Of a stretch of 64,000 nucleotides of DNA, positions 13,209 through 24,471 are shown piece by piece; within the stretch, counting starts at the first letter, position 1; the number at the start of each line of letters is the position of its first letter. Below the pieces are notes generated by a model. It had not been told where the DNA came from and did no database searches. It saw only the letters and a list, made by a program, of their open reading frames with translations. This stretch comes from Ficedula albicollis (taxonomy: Eukaryota > Chordata > Aves > Passeriformes > Muscicapidae): positions 16,025,192-16,089,191 of the forward strand of contig NC_021681.1 of the NCBI RefSeq assembly GCF_000247815.1, given 5' to 3'. A program made the position numbers and the translations under genes.

Positions 13209-15204
13209 GAAGGGGAGTAGGTGACCAGAGAGTAGTGATGAAAGGCAGGGAGCTGTGTTTGCTGCATTTGAGGTGGTGACAGGCAGGACTGCTCAGGTAC
13301 AACAGGTAGGCTTCCCTTCCTCTGAGCAGAACACCATGCAAAGGAATCCCGCTCTAACCCAGCTCTTGCTAAAACCCAACACTGAACGCAGCTCCAGTCC
13401 CAGTTTCCCAAAGCCAGAGAGAAAGGGTGTGACAAATAGCAATTCCATGAGCTCAGAGGGAAGAGCTGTCCTGCTGAGTGGTTCTACCAAGGGGCACATC
13501 CCCGCGACAGCCTCGAGTGGCTCAGGACACTTTTGGTGCCACAGCAGGAGCGAGCTCCTTTCAATAAACACACAAGGTCCTGTGCTTGGGTGACCTGGGA
13601 AGGGGGAAGCCTGACCCTGAGCAATCCTGTGAGGCAGCAGGACCCCCTGGTGCTGGCCAGGCTCCTGAGCAGGCACCCTGCAGGCAGTGCCCTGCCTTTG
13701 CCAGGAGCCTGCTGCTCCACGGCTGCCCAGGGCGCTCTGGAAGCTCCCCTGCTCCCATGGGGGCCACTCTTCTCAGAGAGATAAAAGACAGAACAACACT
13801 TGCTGGGGAATTACTTCATTTCCCCAAGGCTGGGAAAAGCCATGCTCTGCACTTGGCAATGTCCCTGATGCTGCAGCCTTTCCTGGCAAGGGAGAACACA
13901 ATCCCTGTTAACCCTTTCCTGCTCAAAGGCTGCTTCCAACACTGAGCCCATTGCAGGAAATGCTGAGGCTTTGCCACAGTGTCTGAACATCTTACCACAG
14001 GCAAGAGATGACAGTAAGCCCATGAGGGAGGGGAATGCTTTGTTTTTCCCAAGGCACAATGCAGGCAAATTGACTCTAGAGTCGATGAGAGGGTCAGGAA
14101 CTAAGTCAGGCCCTTTGAATCCTGTTTAATGCCTGTCTGCTGGCCTACTCTCATGTTCAAACTCACTGAGGGATACAGGACTGCCACAACCTTCCAGGGC
14201 CATCAAGGGCAACCCCATGTCTGTGGATATGTGGTTACAGGACTCTCAACAGCCTCAAACCTAGACCATGCTCTCTTTGCTCTCACTACTTCTCGCAGAA
14301 GGCACTTCCAGATCTTTGGAGACCCAGTGCGTAAAAAATTTCTGAACGCCAGCATAGAGGTACTTCTGGCAAGCTCAGTCTCTCCTGTTCCTGCACCAAC
14401 ATTCACATAGAGCTGAATTACAGGCTTATTCCCCAAGTACATTTCAAATTTACAACCAGACCATCCTCAGCCTTCCTTTTGGTCAGCTAACAAAATAAAC
14501 TCTTCTGGTCTCCACTGGGAAAATCAGCTCCTTGATCACCTTGACTGCCTTGTCCTGGAAGTCTGAATGCATTTCTCCAGAATTTGCCTGAGCAAACACA
14601 GACCTGGCACTCCAGGCAAACCAGAAATACCTGTACAAAAGTGTTCCTATCTTTCAAAGGTGTTCAAGCTCTGTCCATATTCCCTTTGGACATGCCATCA
14701 TCACCTCATGAATCTTAGAAGTTGTATTTTCACCCAGATGGCCAAGCTAGAAGATCCAAGCCAGCAAAAAGAGGGTGAAAAGGGACTTAATCACATCAAT
14801 GGAGCCTGGGCCAGGGCTTATTTGCTTCACTTAATTTTAGGCATCTAAACAAAGTACTTTTAGGATCAGATTACCGGCCTAAAGTCTCTCCACAGTCCAT
14901 GGAAGGAGATGGCCATTCCAGAAAACAATTCATTCTGGGAAGGTTTCACTCCCATTTGCCATCACAACGACATAAGGCAATTAGTCTTCTAATTCAAGCC
15001 GGATGGGAAAAATCCTTTAATAGCCCAGCAAGTTTTGAATGGAAATATCCCCTGCTTGGGAAACACAGCTTGCTAAAGCTGACTCGGTTATTCCTGACCT
15101 ATGATTTTTAACCAGAACTTTGCCATCTCATTTCATTATCATTCATTCATTTCCACAATTTCTGGATTGGTTCTGCACAAATGACAAAATTATTGTGTTC
15201 TTAC

Positions 15205-15317
15205 CTGCACATTGTAAGAAACATCATCCAGAGGGGGTGGAGGGGGAAAGGCACCTTGTGATGATGTGATGTTCCCAAGGTCATCCACAGGAGGGGGTGG
15301 GGGAGGAAGAAAGTCCC
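15205..15317 (-). CDS. LPP: LPP, second coding exon with two FPPPP-type modules (residues 65-102)
   Basis: This 113-bp exon is too short for a simple ORF scan. On the minus strand an acceptor with a CT-rich tract (TTCTCTCTCCTAG) precedes GGGACTTTC, and the exon ends ...AATGTGCAG before the donor GTAAGA. The first two bases complete the glycine codon left open by the upstream exon. The frame then reads DFLPPPPPPVDD, a linker LGNITSSQG, AFPPPPPLDD and VSYNVQ, ending in phase 0. This matches the ActA-like proline repeats of LPP, which recruit Ena/VASP proteins through their EVH1 domains. The proline spacing agrees with mammalian LPP as I remember it, while the linker differs. Because 113 is not a multiple of three, skipping the exon would shift the frame. 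The next exon, expected to continue towards GGKTLEERR, was not found below 15204. Confidence 0.95.
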
Positions 15318-17625
15318 CTAGGAGAGAGAATGGAAGAACTTAGACTCGGCAGCATTTCCCCACATCATGACATGGATGATCAGGAGGAACTCTGCAATAC
15401 TTTCAGCTCTGCCCATAGGTTTTGTGGCACAGGACATAACACATTATTTAACCATTAATGATCAGCTTTACCCCTCACTGCTTCAGGAGATGGCTACACA
15501 GCTCAGTCAGTAACAGCAGCAGATGGCTTAGGGGTGCTCAGACTCCACAGCAAAGGGTGATGTGCCACAAAGCCTGAAGGCACCAACAAGCAGCTCCACA
15601 GATCCAAGTCACATCTCAAACCTGCCACAGGCAACTACAAAACTTGCACTAATGAACACCCCCTGTCTAACCTTGCAATGGATCCCATCCAATTCACTTC
15701 CCCCATATGCTAAATTATGCCAGCTCTTCTTGATGCCTCTAAAGACAGCATCAGGTGCTGTCCAAAAGCAGATTCCCTGCTGCAGAAGACACACGGAGGG
15801 CTGGAGCTGGGGCCCAGAATCTAGACCAGCCCATCTCCTGCATCCCTGCTGCTGGCAGGCAGCCACACTCTGCATCTTCCTCTTCCACAGGGACCTCATA
15901 GCTTCATGCAAAGAACTGCTGGGAAGATCACAGGCTCTTCTCAGTGACAACAGCCACGGGATGGGCCAGGTGCAAGCACACATTAATCCACTTCTCTAAA
16001 CTCTGGATTTTTACAAGGCAGCTGATGTACAAAATTTCTAGAATTCAACTTGCCCATGTTAATCTTCCAAAAGTGCTGATGGGAAGACAAAGCAGCACAA
16101 ACTGTCTGTGAAGCCATCCAGCTTAGCATAGAGATGGGAGGTGGGAGCAGAGAGAAGTTCTCCTTGAGATTTCATGGGAACTAAATTCTTGTGGGAATTC
16201 CCCTTTGTGGTGGGACCACAAAGGAGAAAGAAGACAAGGACAGAGCAGCACAGGCTGCAGGCAGCAGTACACGAGGCTCTGAAAGCACCTCCTAATGGTG
16301 GAAAAAGAGCATTTCCCATTAGCAGTGGATTTGTCTCCAGGGAAGGCAGCTGCCTGCAATTTGGACCACTTTGGTATGCTTTTATTTCTTCTTATGAAGA
16401 TTGATGCTGCAAGTAGAGCTGTTTGCTGTTGGCTCCTGTGAGTGCAGCATCTGGGACGGAAGGTTTCAGATTAATAAAAGTGTGGTATTTCACATATATA
16501 GGAACTGTTGCTTTTGGAAGGAGCTCCCGACTTGGCCCTCTAGATCTCCATGCAGCATCACACTGCGTTCAGGCCAGAGGCCCAAAGCACCACCCCTCAA
16601 TGCCAAGGAGCAGGCTCAAAACACAGAAAGGTGCTGAGTCAAATCCCTGTGACCTGCAGCCTTCTGGGCCACCTGTGCCCAGGTTTAAAGCCCTAGGCTC
16701 AGCTCAGCCCAGGCACAGGCACCAGCTGGGCAGCACTGCCAGCACAGCATTTCCATGCTCTCTGCCATGGGAAGCAGATGAGTCTGCAGCCCTCGAAAGT
16801 TTTTCTCTTCTATTTTGAATCACTCTCTGAAAGACACAAACTTCCCCTAGGACTTTCAGAGAAATTATTTACCAGGAAAGTAATTCCTTCCCATTTTCCC
16901 CAAAATGAGCATGGATGGGACTCAAAAAACCCCTTCTGAATCCCTAAGAAAGTATCATCCTAAATACAGATGCTCAAAGACAGCTCAAAAACAACATACT
17001 GAAAACTAATTTAAGACAATCATGTTGCTCCAATACATAAAATCCCATGAAACCCACTGGCTCATGCTATGATAGAGTTCAGGATTGATTTTTTAAAAAC
17101 TTATGTTCCAATAATACCTGCAGTATCCTCCTCATTGCCCTATAATTAATTCAATCTTTTATTTTGAATCATGTGAAATACATTATGAAATAAAAAGATG
17201 AGAGATTTTGAAATTAGTATCTAAGGGGTTAGTTCTAAAAAATGCTGGGATATTTGATTGCTTCTTAAACTTTTTTCCTTTGCTCTGAAAATGACCCTCC
17301 AATCAGCCAACATGATTCTGCAAACAAATTCAACTCCAGCGACAGACTTCTCACGATTATGCTTCAGATGATGTTTCTCAGTTAGTCCTGGCTCTGATGC
17401 CAGACTGATCTCCCTGCACAGCACATTAGTCAGACACTCTTGCTTTATTACAACCCTTCAAAACACCTAAGGAAAATCATGGTAGAGAATGTGCTGGAGG
17501 AGATGAGACAGGGTAAGGGGAAGGTTTTCTGCATAAACAGAATCTGCATCTAGCAATGACTGTTAGAATAAACACAAACAAAATACCATTTTTGCCCCTT
17601 TGGAAGACCGACTCATCTTGAAAGA

Positions 17626-17650
17626 AAAACAAAACAAAACAAAACAAAAC
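17626..17650. repeat. (AAAAC)5 microsatellite
   Basis: Five consecutive AAAAC units form a simple sequence repeat in the LPP intron. Confidence 0.97.
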
Positions 17651-18735
17651 ATTGGCAAGATTTTTCAAAAAAGGAGCTCTCTCCTAGACTCTGGAAGAAA
17701 ACACTTCTTTGCAGTAGGAGACAGCTGGCTCTACCACATCCCAGCCCAGCTCTGCTGACTCCATCCTGTGTTAGATAAGCTGCTGGCTCCACTCTCCCCA
17801 CGAGTGGGAAGGTTTTTTTCTCTGCAGAGAGCAGATGCCTGATGAACTGGGGGGACCTTGCAGATGTTTGGCCTTTTCCTGGTCCTCTGCGAACAGATGG
17901 ACCTTTCTCCTTCACAGCTTCAGTTATTTATTCTGCCACTGCGCCTTCCTCTTTCCCACACACAGCCACGGGACCCAATGCTGTTCCCACTGCACTGGAG
18001 GGAGAATATTCCCTGGGATGCAGAAGGGAAAGCTGTCACTGCATTGTTATTATTGGCATTGCTGGAAGTCTCCCTCCGGCAGAGAGGGAAGCATGCAGAG
18101 ACTCAAATCCGTGTCCTCAGCAGTGTATGATTCTAGATGATGGGGGGAAGAAACAGCTCTAGGTTTGAGAGAGCAAAAGAGGAAAGGAACCTGACAGCCA
18201 GCTTACAGTCCCTTTAAGCCCAGTGTCCCTACAGTGCACCTTTGGGACCTTCTCTCACCCCTGGAGCTTTGCAAGTCAGATTTCACTTACTTAGAGCTGG
18301 GCAAGCTGTGGGAGGAGGTGGAAAGTCCATGTCCAGGCAGAGCACATCACTGCCACCCACTGCTGACCACCTTCAGTGTCACAGAGCAAGGACCCCTGGG
18401 CAAGGGACCCTCCCTGCTCTGCTTGGTGCACCAGCAGCCACAGCAGAATGGGGCTCTGGGGCTACCAGTTAACCATGGGCTGCTGGAGGACACAGCCCAC
18501 CCTGAGCACTCGCCCTCTCCTGACTGATTGAACCGGGTTGTCCCTCTGTGAATAATAAGACGGGCAAAAGGCTCATTAGTTTTGATTATTGTTCAGCACC
18601 AAGACTAGCATTTTGGTTGACTTCCACCTGAATACTTAGATGTATCTCAGGTTATGAGAGTGACTGCACTGAGTTCTGTCAAAAGAGAGGTATCAAGGCA
18701 CCTCCAGAAGGCAATTAGTACTTCAAGGCAGGTGA

Positions 18736-18764
18736 AGAGACTTGCCTTCCAAAGGCAAGTCTCT
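18736..18764. other. Perfect 13-bp hairpin with 3-nt loop
   Basis: AGAGACTTGCCTT is followed by the loop CCA and its exact reverse complement AAGGCAAGTCTCT. The stem is too short for a miRNA precursor and the loop is very tight. No T-run or known RNA family accompanies it. It could form a cruciform or be a relic of a small inverted duplication. Confidence 0.9.
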
Positions 18765-19974
18765 CCATGGAAGCAGCCTGGGCCAGGACAAGCTACCAAG
18801 ACACAGCCTGCCTTCAGCTCTTACAGTGAGAAATCCCTACCTAGTACCATATGTTTAAGAAGAGAAAATAAACAGTCCTTGATGCACCAGCTACTCATTC
18901 CCCCTTCGTACAGCTGTGAAGACCATAAGCCAACCTACAAGGGGGCTGTGCAGTGGGACACAAGTCCAGCTTGGTTATTTCAGATACAGCAGAGCAACGT
19001 GCAGTGAAACCACAGCTCTGAACTCTCCCCTCAGCACCCCTGCAGCTCCTGCACTGAGCATCACCCGCTGCAGCCCGCAGCAACAGGACTGCCAGCCCAG
19101 CAATGGCCCACCCCGAGCCATAGAACACTTGTGCATTGTAAATACAAGTGTAATTAGGCAGAAATTAGGTGAGTCCATGATGGTTATGTTAGGAAACAAT
19201 AGCAGAGCCATTGCCAGAAGTGATGCCTCCCAGGCCCCAGCCTGGCTTCTGGCTTCTATCAAATTGTGCCACTGTAGATGCATTTGAAAGGTTTTACCCC
19301 TCTCTGCCCCAAAATCTCCCCTCTTACACTTTCCAAGGAGGACTAAGCATTTCGCTATTACACTTTTAAGTATACAAATACAAAATTGTTCAACGCCCTA
19401 ACAGACACCTATATCAGCACAAACCTGTCAGGGTGAAGAAAAACTCACAAAATTTTTGCCACTGGCTGCCTGATACCTTCTGGGTACAAGTACGAGCTGA
19501 GAAAAACATCCTGTCTCATGCAGAAAACACTGTTCTCACTTACAGGCTAACCTTTAAAACTTTAAGTGCACTTCATTTTTTGCTGGATCAGGCTCATGTC
19601 TCAAGTCTTTGTTTTCAGAAGATATATCTGCCAGCCAACAAATGAATTGTAGCACAGTAATTGCCTCCCCCCTTGACAGACACAGTTGTTTAGACAAGAA
19701 GATTTGCGGCTTCGAAACTTCTAGACTTGAAGAAGGGCTCACATGTTCAGTAAAAGAGACTCTTTGGGGGAAAAACACAGAGAAACACGAAAAAGCAAAG
19801 CACCGTATTTTTCACAGAAAGAGTAAGTTAATGAAACCTATTAAACAAAAAAACTGGGCTTACACTGGTCTTCCCAGATCTCTGGCTGGCATCTGAGGAC
19901 TGTATGTCAGATGCTATTCCAATTTTCTACTTCCAAGCAAAAATAACCCTTTCTGATTGTCGTCTTGATAATTT

Positions 19975-20001
19975 CTGATTCTGAAGCTGGTTCAGAATCA
20001 G
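19975..20001. other. Perfect 11-bp inverted repeat with 5-nt loop
   Basis: CTGATTCTGAA, loop GCTGG, then TTCAGAATCAG. This is an exact stem-loop in intronic DNA with no associated gene, and no function is assigned. Confidence 0.9.
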
Positions 20002-21226
20002 TTTGAATCACCTGAGAAATGCAGTTCAGCCCTGACTCAGAGACCAGACTAAGGACAGTGAGCAAACCCCCACTGCTGTGTTTCTGTTCTGATCCAGACA
20101 GACTCCATTTGGCAAAGTACCGAGCAGGTGGAAGCATTGCTCAGTCAAGTATTTACCTTCTACTGCAGAAAGCCAAAGCCTTATACATTGAAACAATTAA
20201 TAATTACATCCAAACCCTAATTCATTGAGCACTAGGCTAAAATCCTATTGAAGGGTGCTACCATGAACCTGTATTCCATAGTGACCATTGCAGGAGCCTG
20301 CAGAATATCCCACTATTACCACATGGGCTGGGAAACTTCCTGCTGCAAAGTGACACCACAGGATTTTTATAGAAAACTTCAGCTAAATGTGACCTAGTGC
20401 CTCCTAGGTGTGAACATACATTTTACCAAGAGTGAACATGTTCCTGTAGAATCTGTACTTAACACACACCACCAGGCAAGGAAAAAACACAATTAAAATC
20501 ATGTTTTGGCCCCATCCATGCTGTGAGGAGCCACTGAAACCACGTCAGTGCAGGGGAAACTGTTGCATGATGACACACCAGCTCCACAATCCACCTAAAT
20601 ATACCACATTGGCCTGTGATTCCTAAAATAAAGCAGCTCCAACAACCCAAAGCACTGTTTAAATTACCACTCTTACCAATCATTAATCCTACCATTTGAA
20701 CTACTTGTGCTAATCAGCTACTGTATTAATAAGCATGAGGAAGAAAAAAAAATACACTGGCTAATTTCATCCTCAGCATTTAAAAAAGGAATACTGACTC
20801 TGTCAGGTAGTTGCACTGAAAATTTACTTCACCACCTGCTAGCTGAAATATTGCTTTTATGGATTTACATTGTATTAAAAGGTCACTGGCTGTTTAAGTC
20901 TTAAACAGTTTTAATCATTCTAAAAGTCTCTTAACAGTAAGAAAAGGAAGCTCAGAACAAACAGCAGCAGGGATTCTAATTAAAAGGGCCAATTCATCTA
21001 ATTTTATTTGGGGTTAATTATTCAGGATTCACTCTCTGATGTGTAAGGAATAGCAATTAGTAATTTTAGTGATTTGAGGAACATTGGAGGTGTAATCAGT
21101 TAAAATGAGTGAGTGTTTACAACACAAGATGTTGAATTAGTTTCTCCCAGCTGGAGAACAGGAACATTAGTCCCCTACAGTTCAGGACTATGAATCGCAG
21201 TCCTGCTTAAAATAGTCTCTTTAAAT

Positions 21227-21275
21227 TAAAAAAAAAACAAAAAAAAAAAAAAAAACCAAAAAAAACAAAACCAAA
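21227..21275. repeat. A-rich tract
   Basis: Long A runs are interrupted by single or double C, ending in CAAAACCAAACCCACC. It may be the decayed tail of a retroposed sequence, but I recognise no element immediately upstream, so it is listed as low-complexity DNA. Confidence 0.9.
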
Positions 21276-22210
21276 CCCACCACATGCCAACAATCATCTG
21301 GTAATTTTGTTTACTACATGGAGAGTCAATAGGAAACGTGTACCATGGTTATGCATCCTCACCTCCACCTTCACCCTGCCATCCAAGGATTTAAACCCCT
21401 GGGATTCCCTGGAAACAATTCCCAGCAATTTTCCTATCTGCACAACTGCAGTTAGACTACCACCCTCTTGCCACACTGCCTTTCACAACAGGCTGAGATA
21501 ATGGAAGAAGCAGCCTGTGAAACTTTGAAATGCTAATTAACCGCAGTGGTTAAATATACAGAGGAAAAATGACCATGCGATTAACTTAAAACCTCTAGGT
21601 ACAATTCCTCCTGCAAATGCAAATCCAAAATAGCTCTGCTGGAATCGCTCTGGACTTCTTCCAGTGTTACTAGAGCCAGAATAAGGTACTAAAGCTTTCA
21701 GGAGAAGCAGATGAGACTCTGGTGGGGACAGAGGAGCCATGTGGGAGAGTGCCAGTAGGAAGATCCAGCGCTGGCTGCTTTGCCATCAGGGTCTGAGATG
21801 AGGCAGCAGTTCAAAAGCCATTTTTTACTCCCTCTCAAGAGATAACTGGGTTTTACACCACTCAGGCATAGCTAGTGGGACTGAAGCTGTACCCCTTGCA
21901 AGTTTGTGCCCACAAGTTTGCGACTGTCAAAAGCAGCAGCACTGGCACACCATGCTATGCTCACTGCAAGTGATACAGCTTTTAATAAGCAATTGGATTT
22001 AGTACAAACAGACACTGCCTTTAGCGTCCTGTACACAGAACTTTCACTCCAGCTCTGGTCACCAAGGCTGGAGGGAAATCCCCTCCACCCCCTGACCTCC
22101 TCTCAAAACACCCCAAAGGCAGTAATTAGCACGAGGGTAGGAGATAAGGGTTCGGTTCCCCAAAGCATGCAAAATCTCATTTGCTTCACCACCATGGACG
22201 CCCCTCATTT

Positions 22211-22396
22211 GTGAACCACATGGGTATTTTTGATGAGGCGTGAACACAATGGGTATTTTTGATGAGACAGCGTTTCCATTCAGGTGGTGGCTGTAGACAC
22301 CAAGTGCTATCCTTCCTGTGAACACAATGGGTATTTTTGATGAGGCAGCGTTTCCATTCAGCTGGTGGCTGTAGACACCAAGTGCTATCCTTCCTA
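22211..22396. repeat. 78-bp tandem duplication, two full copies plus a partial one
   Basis: Full units lie at 22241-22318 and 22319-22396, beginning TGAACACAATGGGTATTTTT and ending CTATCCTTCCT. A diverged partial unit (GTGAACCACATGGGTATTTT) precedes them at 22211-22240. The full copies differ at a few positions, for example GAGACAG against GAGGCAG and CAGGTGG against CAGCTGG. Confidence 0.95.
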
Positions 22397-22784
22397 GCAA
22401 ATCCCAGCCAATGCTCCTGCAGCCCCAGTGGTGGCAGGGAGGGACAGGCAGGTACAACCCCGTGCTGGATTGTCCTCCCACATGCACATCAGCAGAGCTT
22501 CCTACACATCAGGCTTACAACACACAAAGCACAAAGCCATCGACAGAGGGCTGCATTTTGATCTTTAGCTTATTTTTCCATGTGGGGCAGAGAGCTGCAT
22601 CTAATGCCCCACACCAACTTCTCTGCCGTAGATGTGACTCTTGGAAAACACAACAGTCCTTTACTAAAGCTCAGTGAACATCAAAACTTACATGGAATTT
22701 TAAAACTTCAATAAAAGTTTTAAAACTGTGCTAAAATAGAAGGTGGAAGAAGAACCATTAAGATTTAACAAAAAAGCTCTAAGC

Positions 22785-22880
22785 GCTCTTCCCTGTCATA
22801 GACTTCTTTTAGGGCATTGGGGATGTCATTTAACCCCACTGTGTCTCTGCCCACCAGCATGAAAAGCTTTTCTTTGCCTT
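22785..22880 (+). mobile_element. MIR-like SINE fossil
   Basis: CTCTTCCCTGTCATAGACTT, then GGGCATTGGGGATGTCATTT and AACCCCACTGTGTCTCTGCC, matches the MIR order (ctctgccactgactt, gaccttgggcaagtcactt, aacctctctgtgcctcagtttcc). The copy is diverged. A minus-strand open frame across it is coincidental. Confidence 0.6.
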
Positions 22881-24387
22881 CTCTGCGGTGTTCATTTGTA
22901 GACATGAGCATGAAGTTCATCTTGCTTGTGCAGCAATTAGTACAACGAGATCTCACTTTCAGCTGCAGCTGCTCAGATACAATAACCAGGGCAAAAGTAG
23001 TTCTGAATGATTTTTTTTTTTTTTTAATGACAGAAAACAGCCTGCTAAGAGGGAGAGATTTCCACGTAAACAAGTGAAAATCAGGGCATCTAAGAAGAGA
23101 AAACCCTGTCCTGGAGAGGAAATGGGCTGCATTCCCACATACCATCCTTCTCCTCTGAGAGTGCAAGGTCCATGAAACAACGAGGGAAACACTGCCTCAC
23201 TCAGAACAAACTGGAACAGGTTATCTATTTGTTTATTAGATTATAGTGTTGAACTCATTTGTTCATTGCTAAGAGCTTCTGACAAGAGTTGACATATGCA
23301 TTAATTTACTAAAGAGGGCTGTTGTGAAGGAGCTGAAAAAAATGAGCTACGCCACTGGATTAAGCCCTAATTTTCCCTGGCTGCTGTTGCAAAGCACAGT
23401 GAAAGTGAGTCTGTTTATTTGGTCAGCCTTCTCCCCTGAGGCAGCAGACAGGGAAGATGGGGACCATGTCCTTAAGACACAACCTACCTTATCTTCAACC
23501 AAACCTTCTCTGTCCCTAGTGATGAAATACAAAACACTGCACAGATCACAAGAAACCCATCTCTCAGAGCTCTTCACTGTCAAGGGACTTCCTCAAGTTT
23601 TGGAAACTGCAGCCAATAGTTTTAAGCAATGTTGGATTTATCTCTGCCTATGCCTGTTTTTGTATTGCTTTCCCATTTTGGGGGCGAGTTGCAATCTGAG
23701 CAGTCAGAGGAAACCCATGTGTGCAGCCTTGGCTTCAGCCTCAGAGTCAGCAGTGGCCTGTGCTGCAGAACATCTGGAAGGACTGGACCTACTCTCTTGG
23801 CCCAGAATGCAAAGGAGAGGGAAAGCAAAACCCACTGCCATAAGCAGACCATTCCTGGAGGAGAGGGTCAACCTCCCTTCAAGGTGTTCTCTTCACTGAG
23901 TCCTCTGCTCCTGGTTTGAGAGACTGGCAAGCAGCAAAGGCAAGAGCAGTGCTCAAATGAGCTGATCAGACAAATCCCCACGGACTAGTTTCCAAACTGG
24001 GTCACTCATCCTCTGAGTCCTCCCATCCTCATTGCCACCCCTCCCTATGTCACACTTACAAACATCCAGACTTGGAAGATGAAAGCAAAATGTGTCTTCA
24101 TCAAATGTATCCCAGTTCACTGTTTACACCAATACAAACAGCACTGGCTTTCTTCCTTCCACTGCAGTCAGTCAGTGCTATCAGGAAGCAGAAAAGCATC
24201 TAGATTTTCTTTCTTTTCTGCTATAAAATTAATTGCCTTCTAATTCACTGGAGTAACAGTTGAATAGTAAATTACATCCTTAATCCCTAAAGATAATTTA
24301 AGATAAAATTAAATGTTAGATACATAGAATTCACCTCTATCATATTTTTTTTCAAATTAAATAGCAATGCTCCATATCCAAATTTCA

Positions 24388-24471
24388 GTGATGGGCTTGG
24401 CAGTGTTAGGTTAACGGCTGAACTTGATGATCTTGAAAATCTTTTTCAACCTAAACAATTCTATGATTCTA
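24388..24471 (+). mobile_element. CR1 LINE 3'-end fragment
   Basis: GGTTAACGGCTGAACTTGAT, GATCTTGAAAATCTTTTTCA and ACCTAAACAATTCTATGATT are a clear CR1 3' terminus, ending in the family's ATTCTATGATTCT octamer-type tail. It is a severely 5'-truncated copy of about 85 bp, in the usual avian manner. Confidence 0.9.

Larger units (their letters stand above)
1..15204 (-). other. LPP: Start of the LPP intron after the second coding exon (incomplete)
   Basis: On the minus strand this follows the donor GTAAGA at 15204 and leaves the window at position 1 without a recognisable next exon. I looked for the conserved GGKTLEERRSSLDAEID block expected next in LPP and did not see it. The segment contains a 64-bp tandem duplication (1.9 kb), an old CR1 fragment (5.4 kb), a CpG cluster (10.6 kb), two SINE fossils (11.1 and 12.7 kb) and a 73-bp direct repeat with a palindromic junction (13.1 kb). 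The stretches 1-1.9, 2.1-5.4, 5.6-10.6 and 13.2-15.2 kb show nothing else I can name. Confidence 0.8.

Noticed and set aside
22059..22487. 142-codon minus-strand open frame with repeated residues
   Set aside because: The repeat in the protein is a direct consequence of the 78-bp DNA tandem duplication at 22241-22396, and no family was recognised.
23324..23899. 191-codon plus-strand open frame, the longest in the window
   Set aside because: No domain or family is recognisable, overlapping frames on both strands are also open, and the length is not far beyond chance for 64 kb of this composition.
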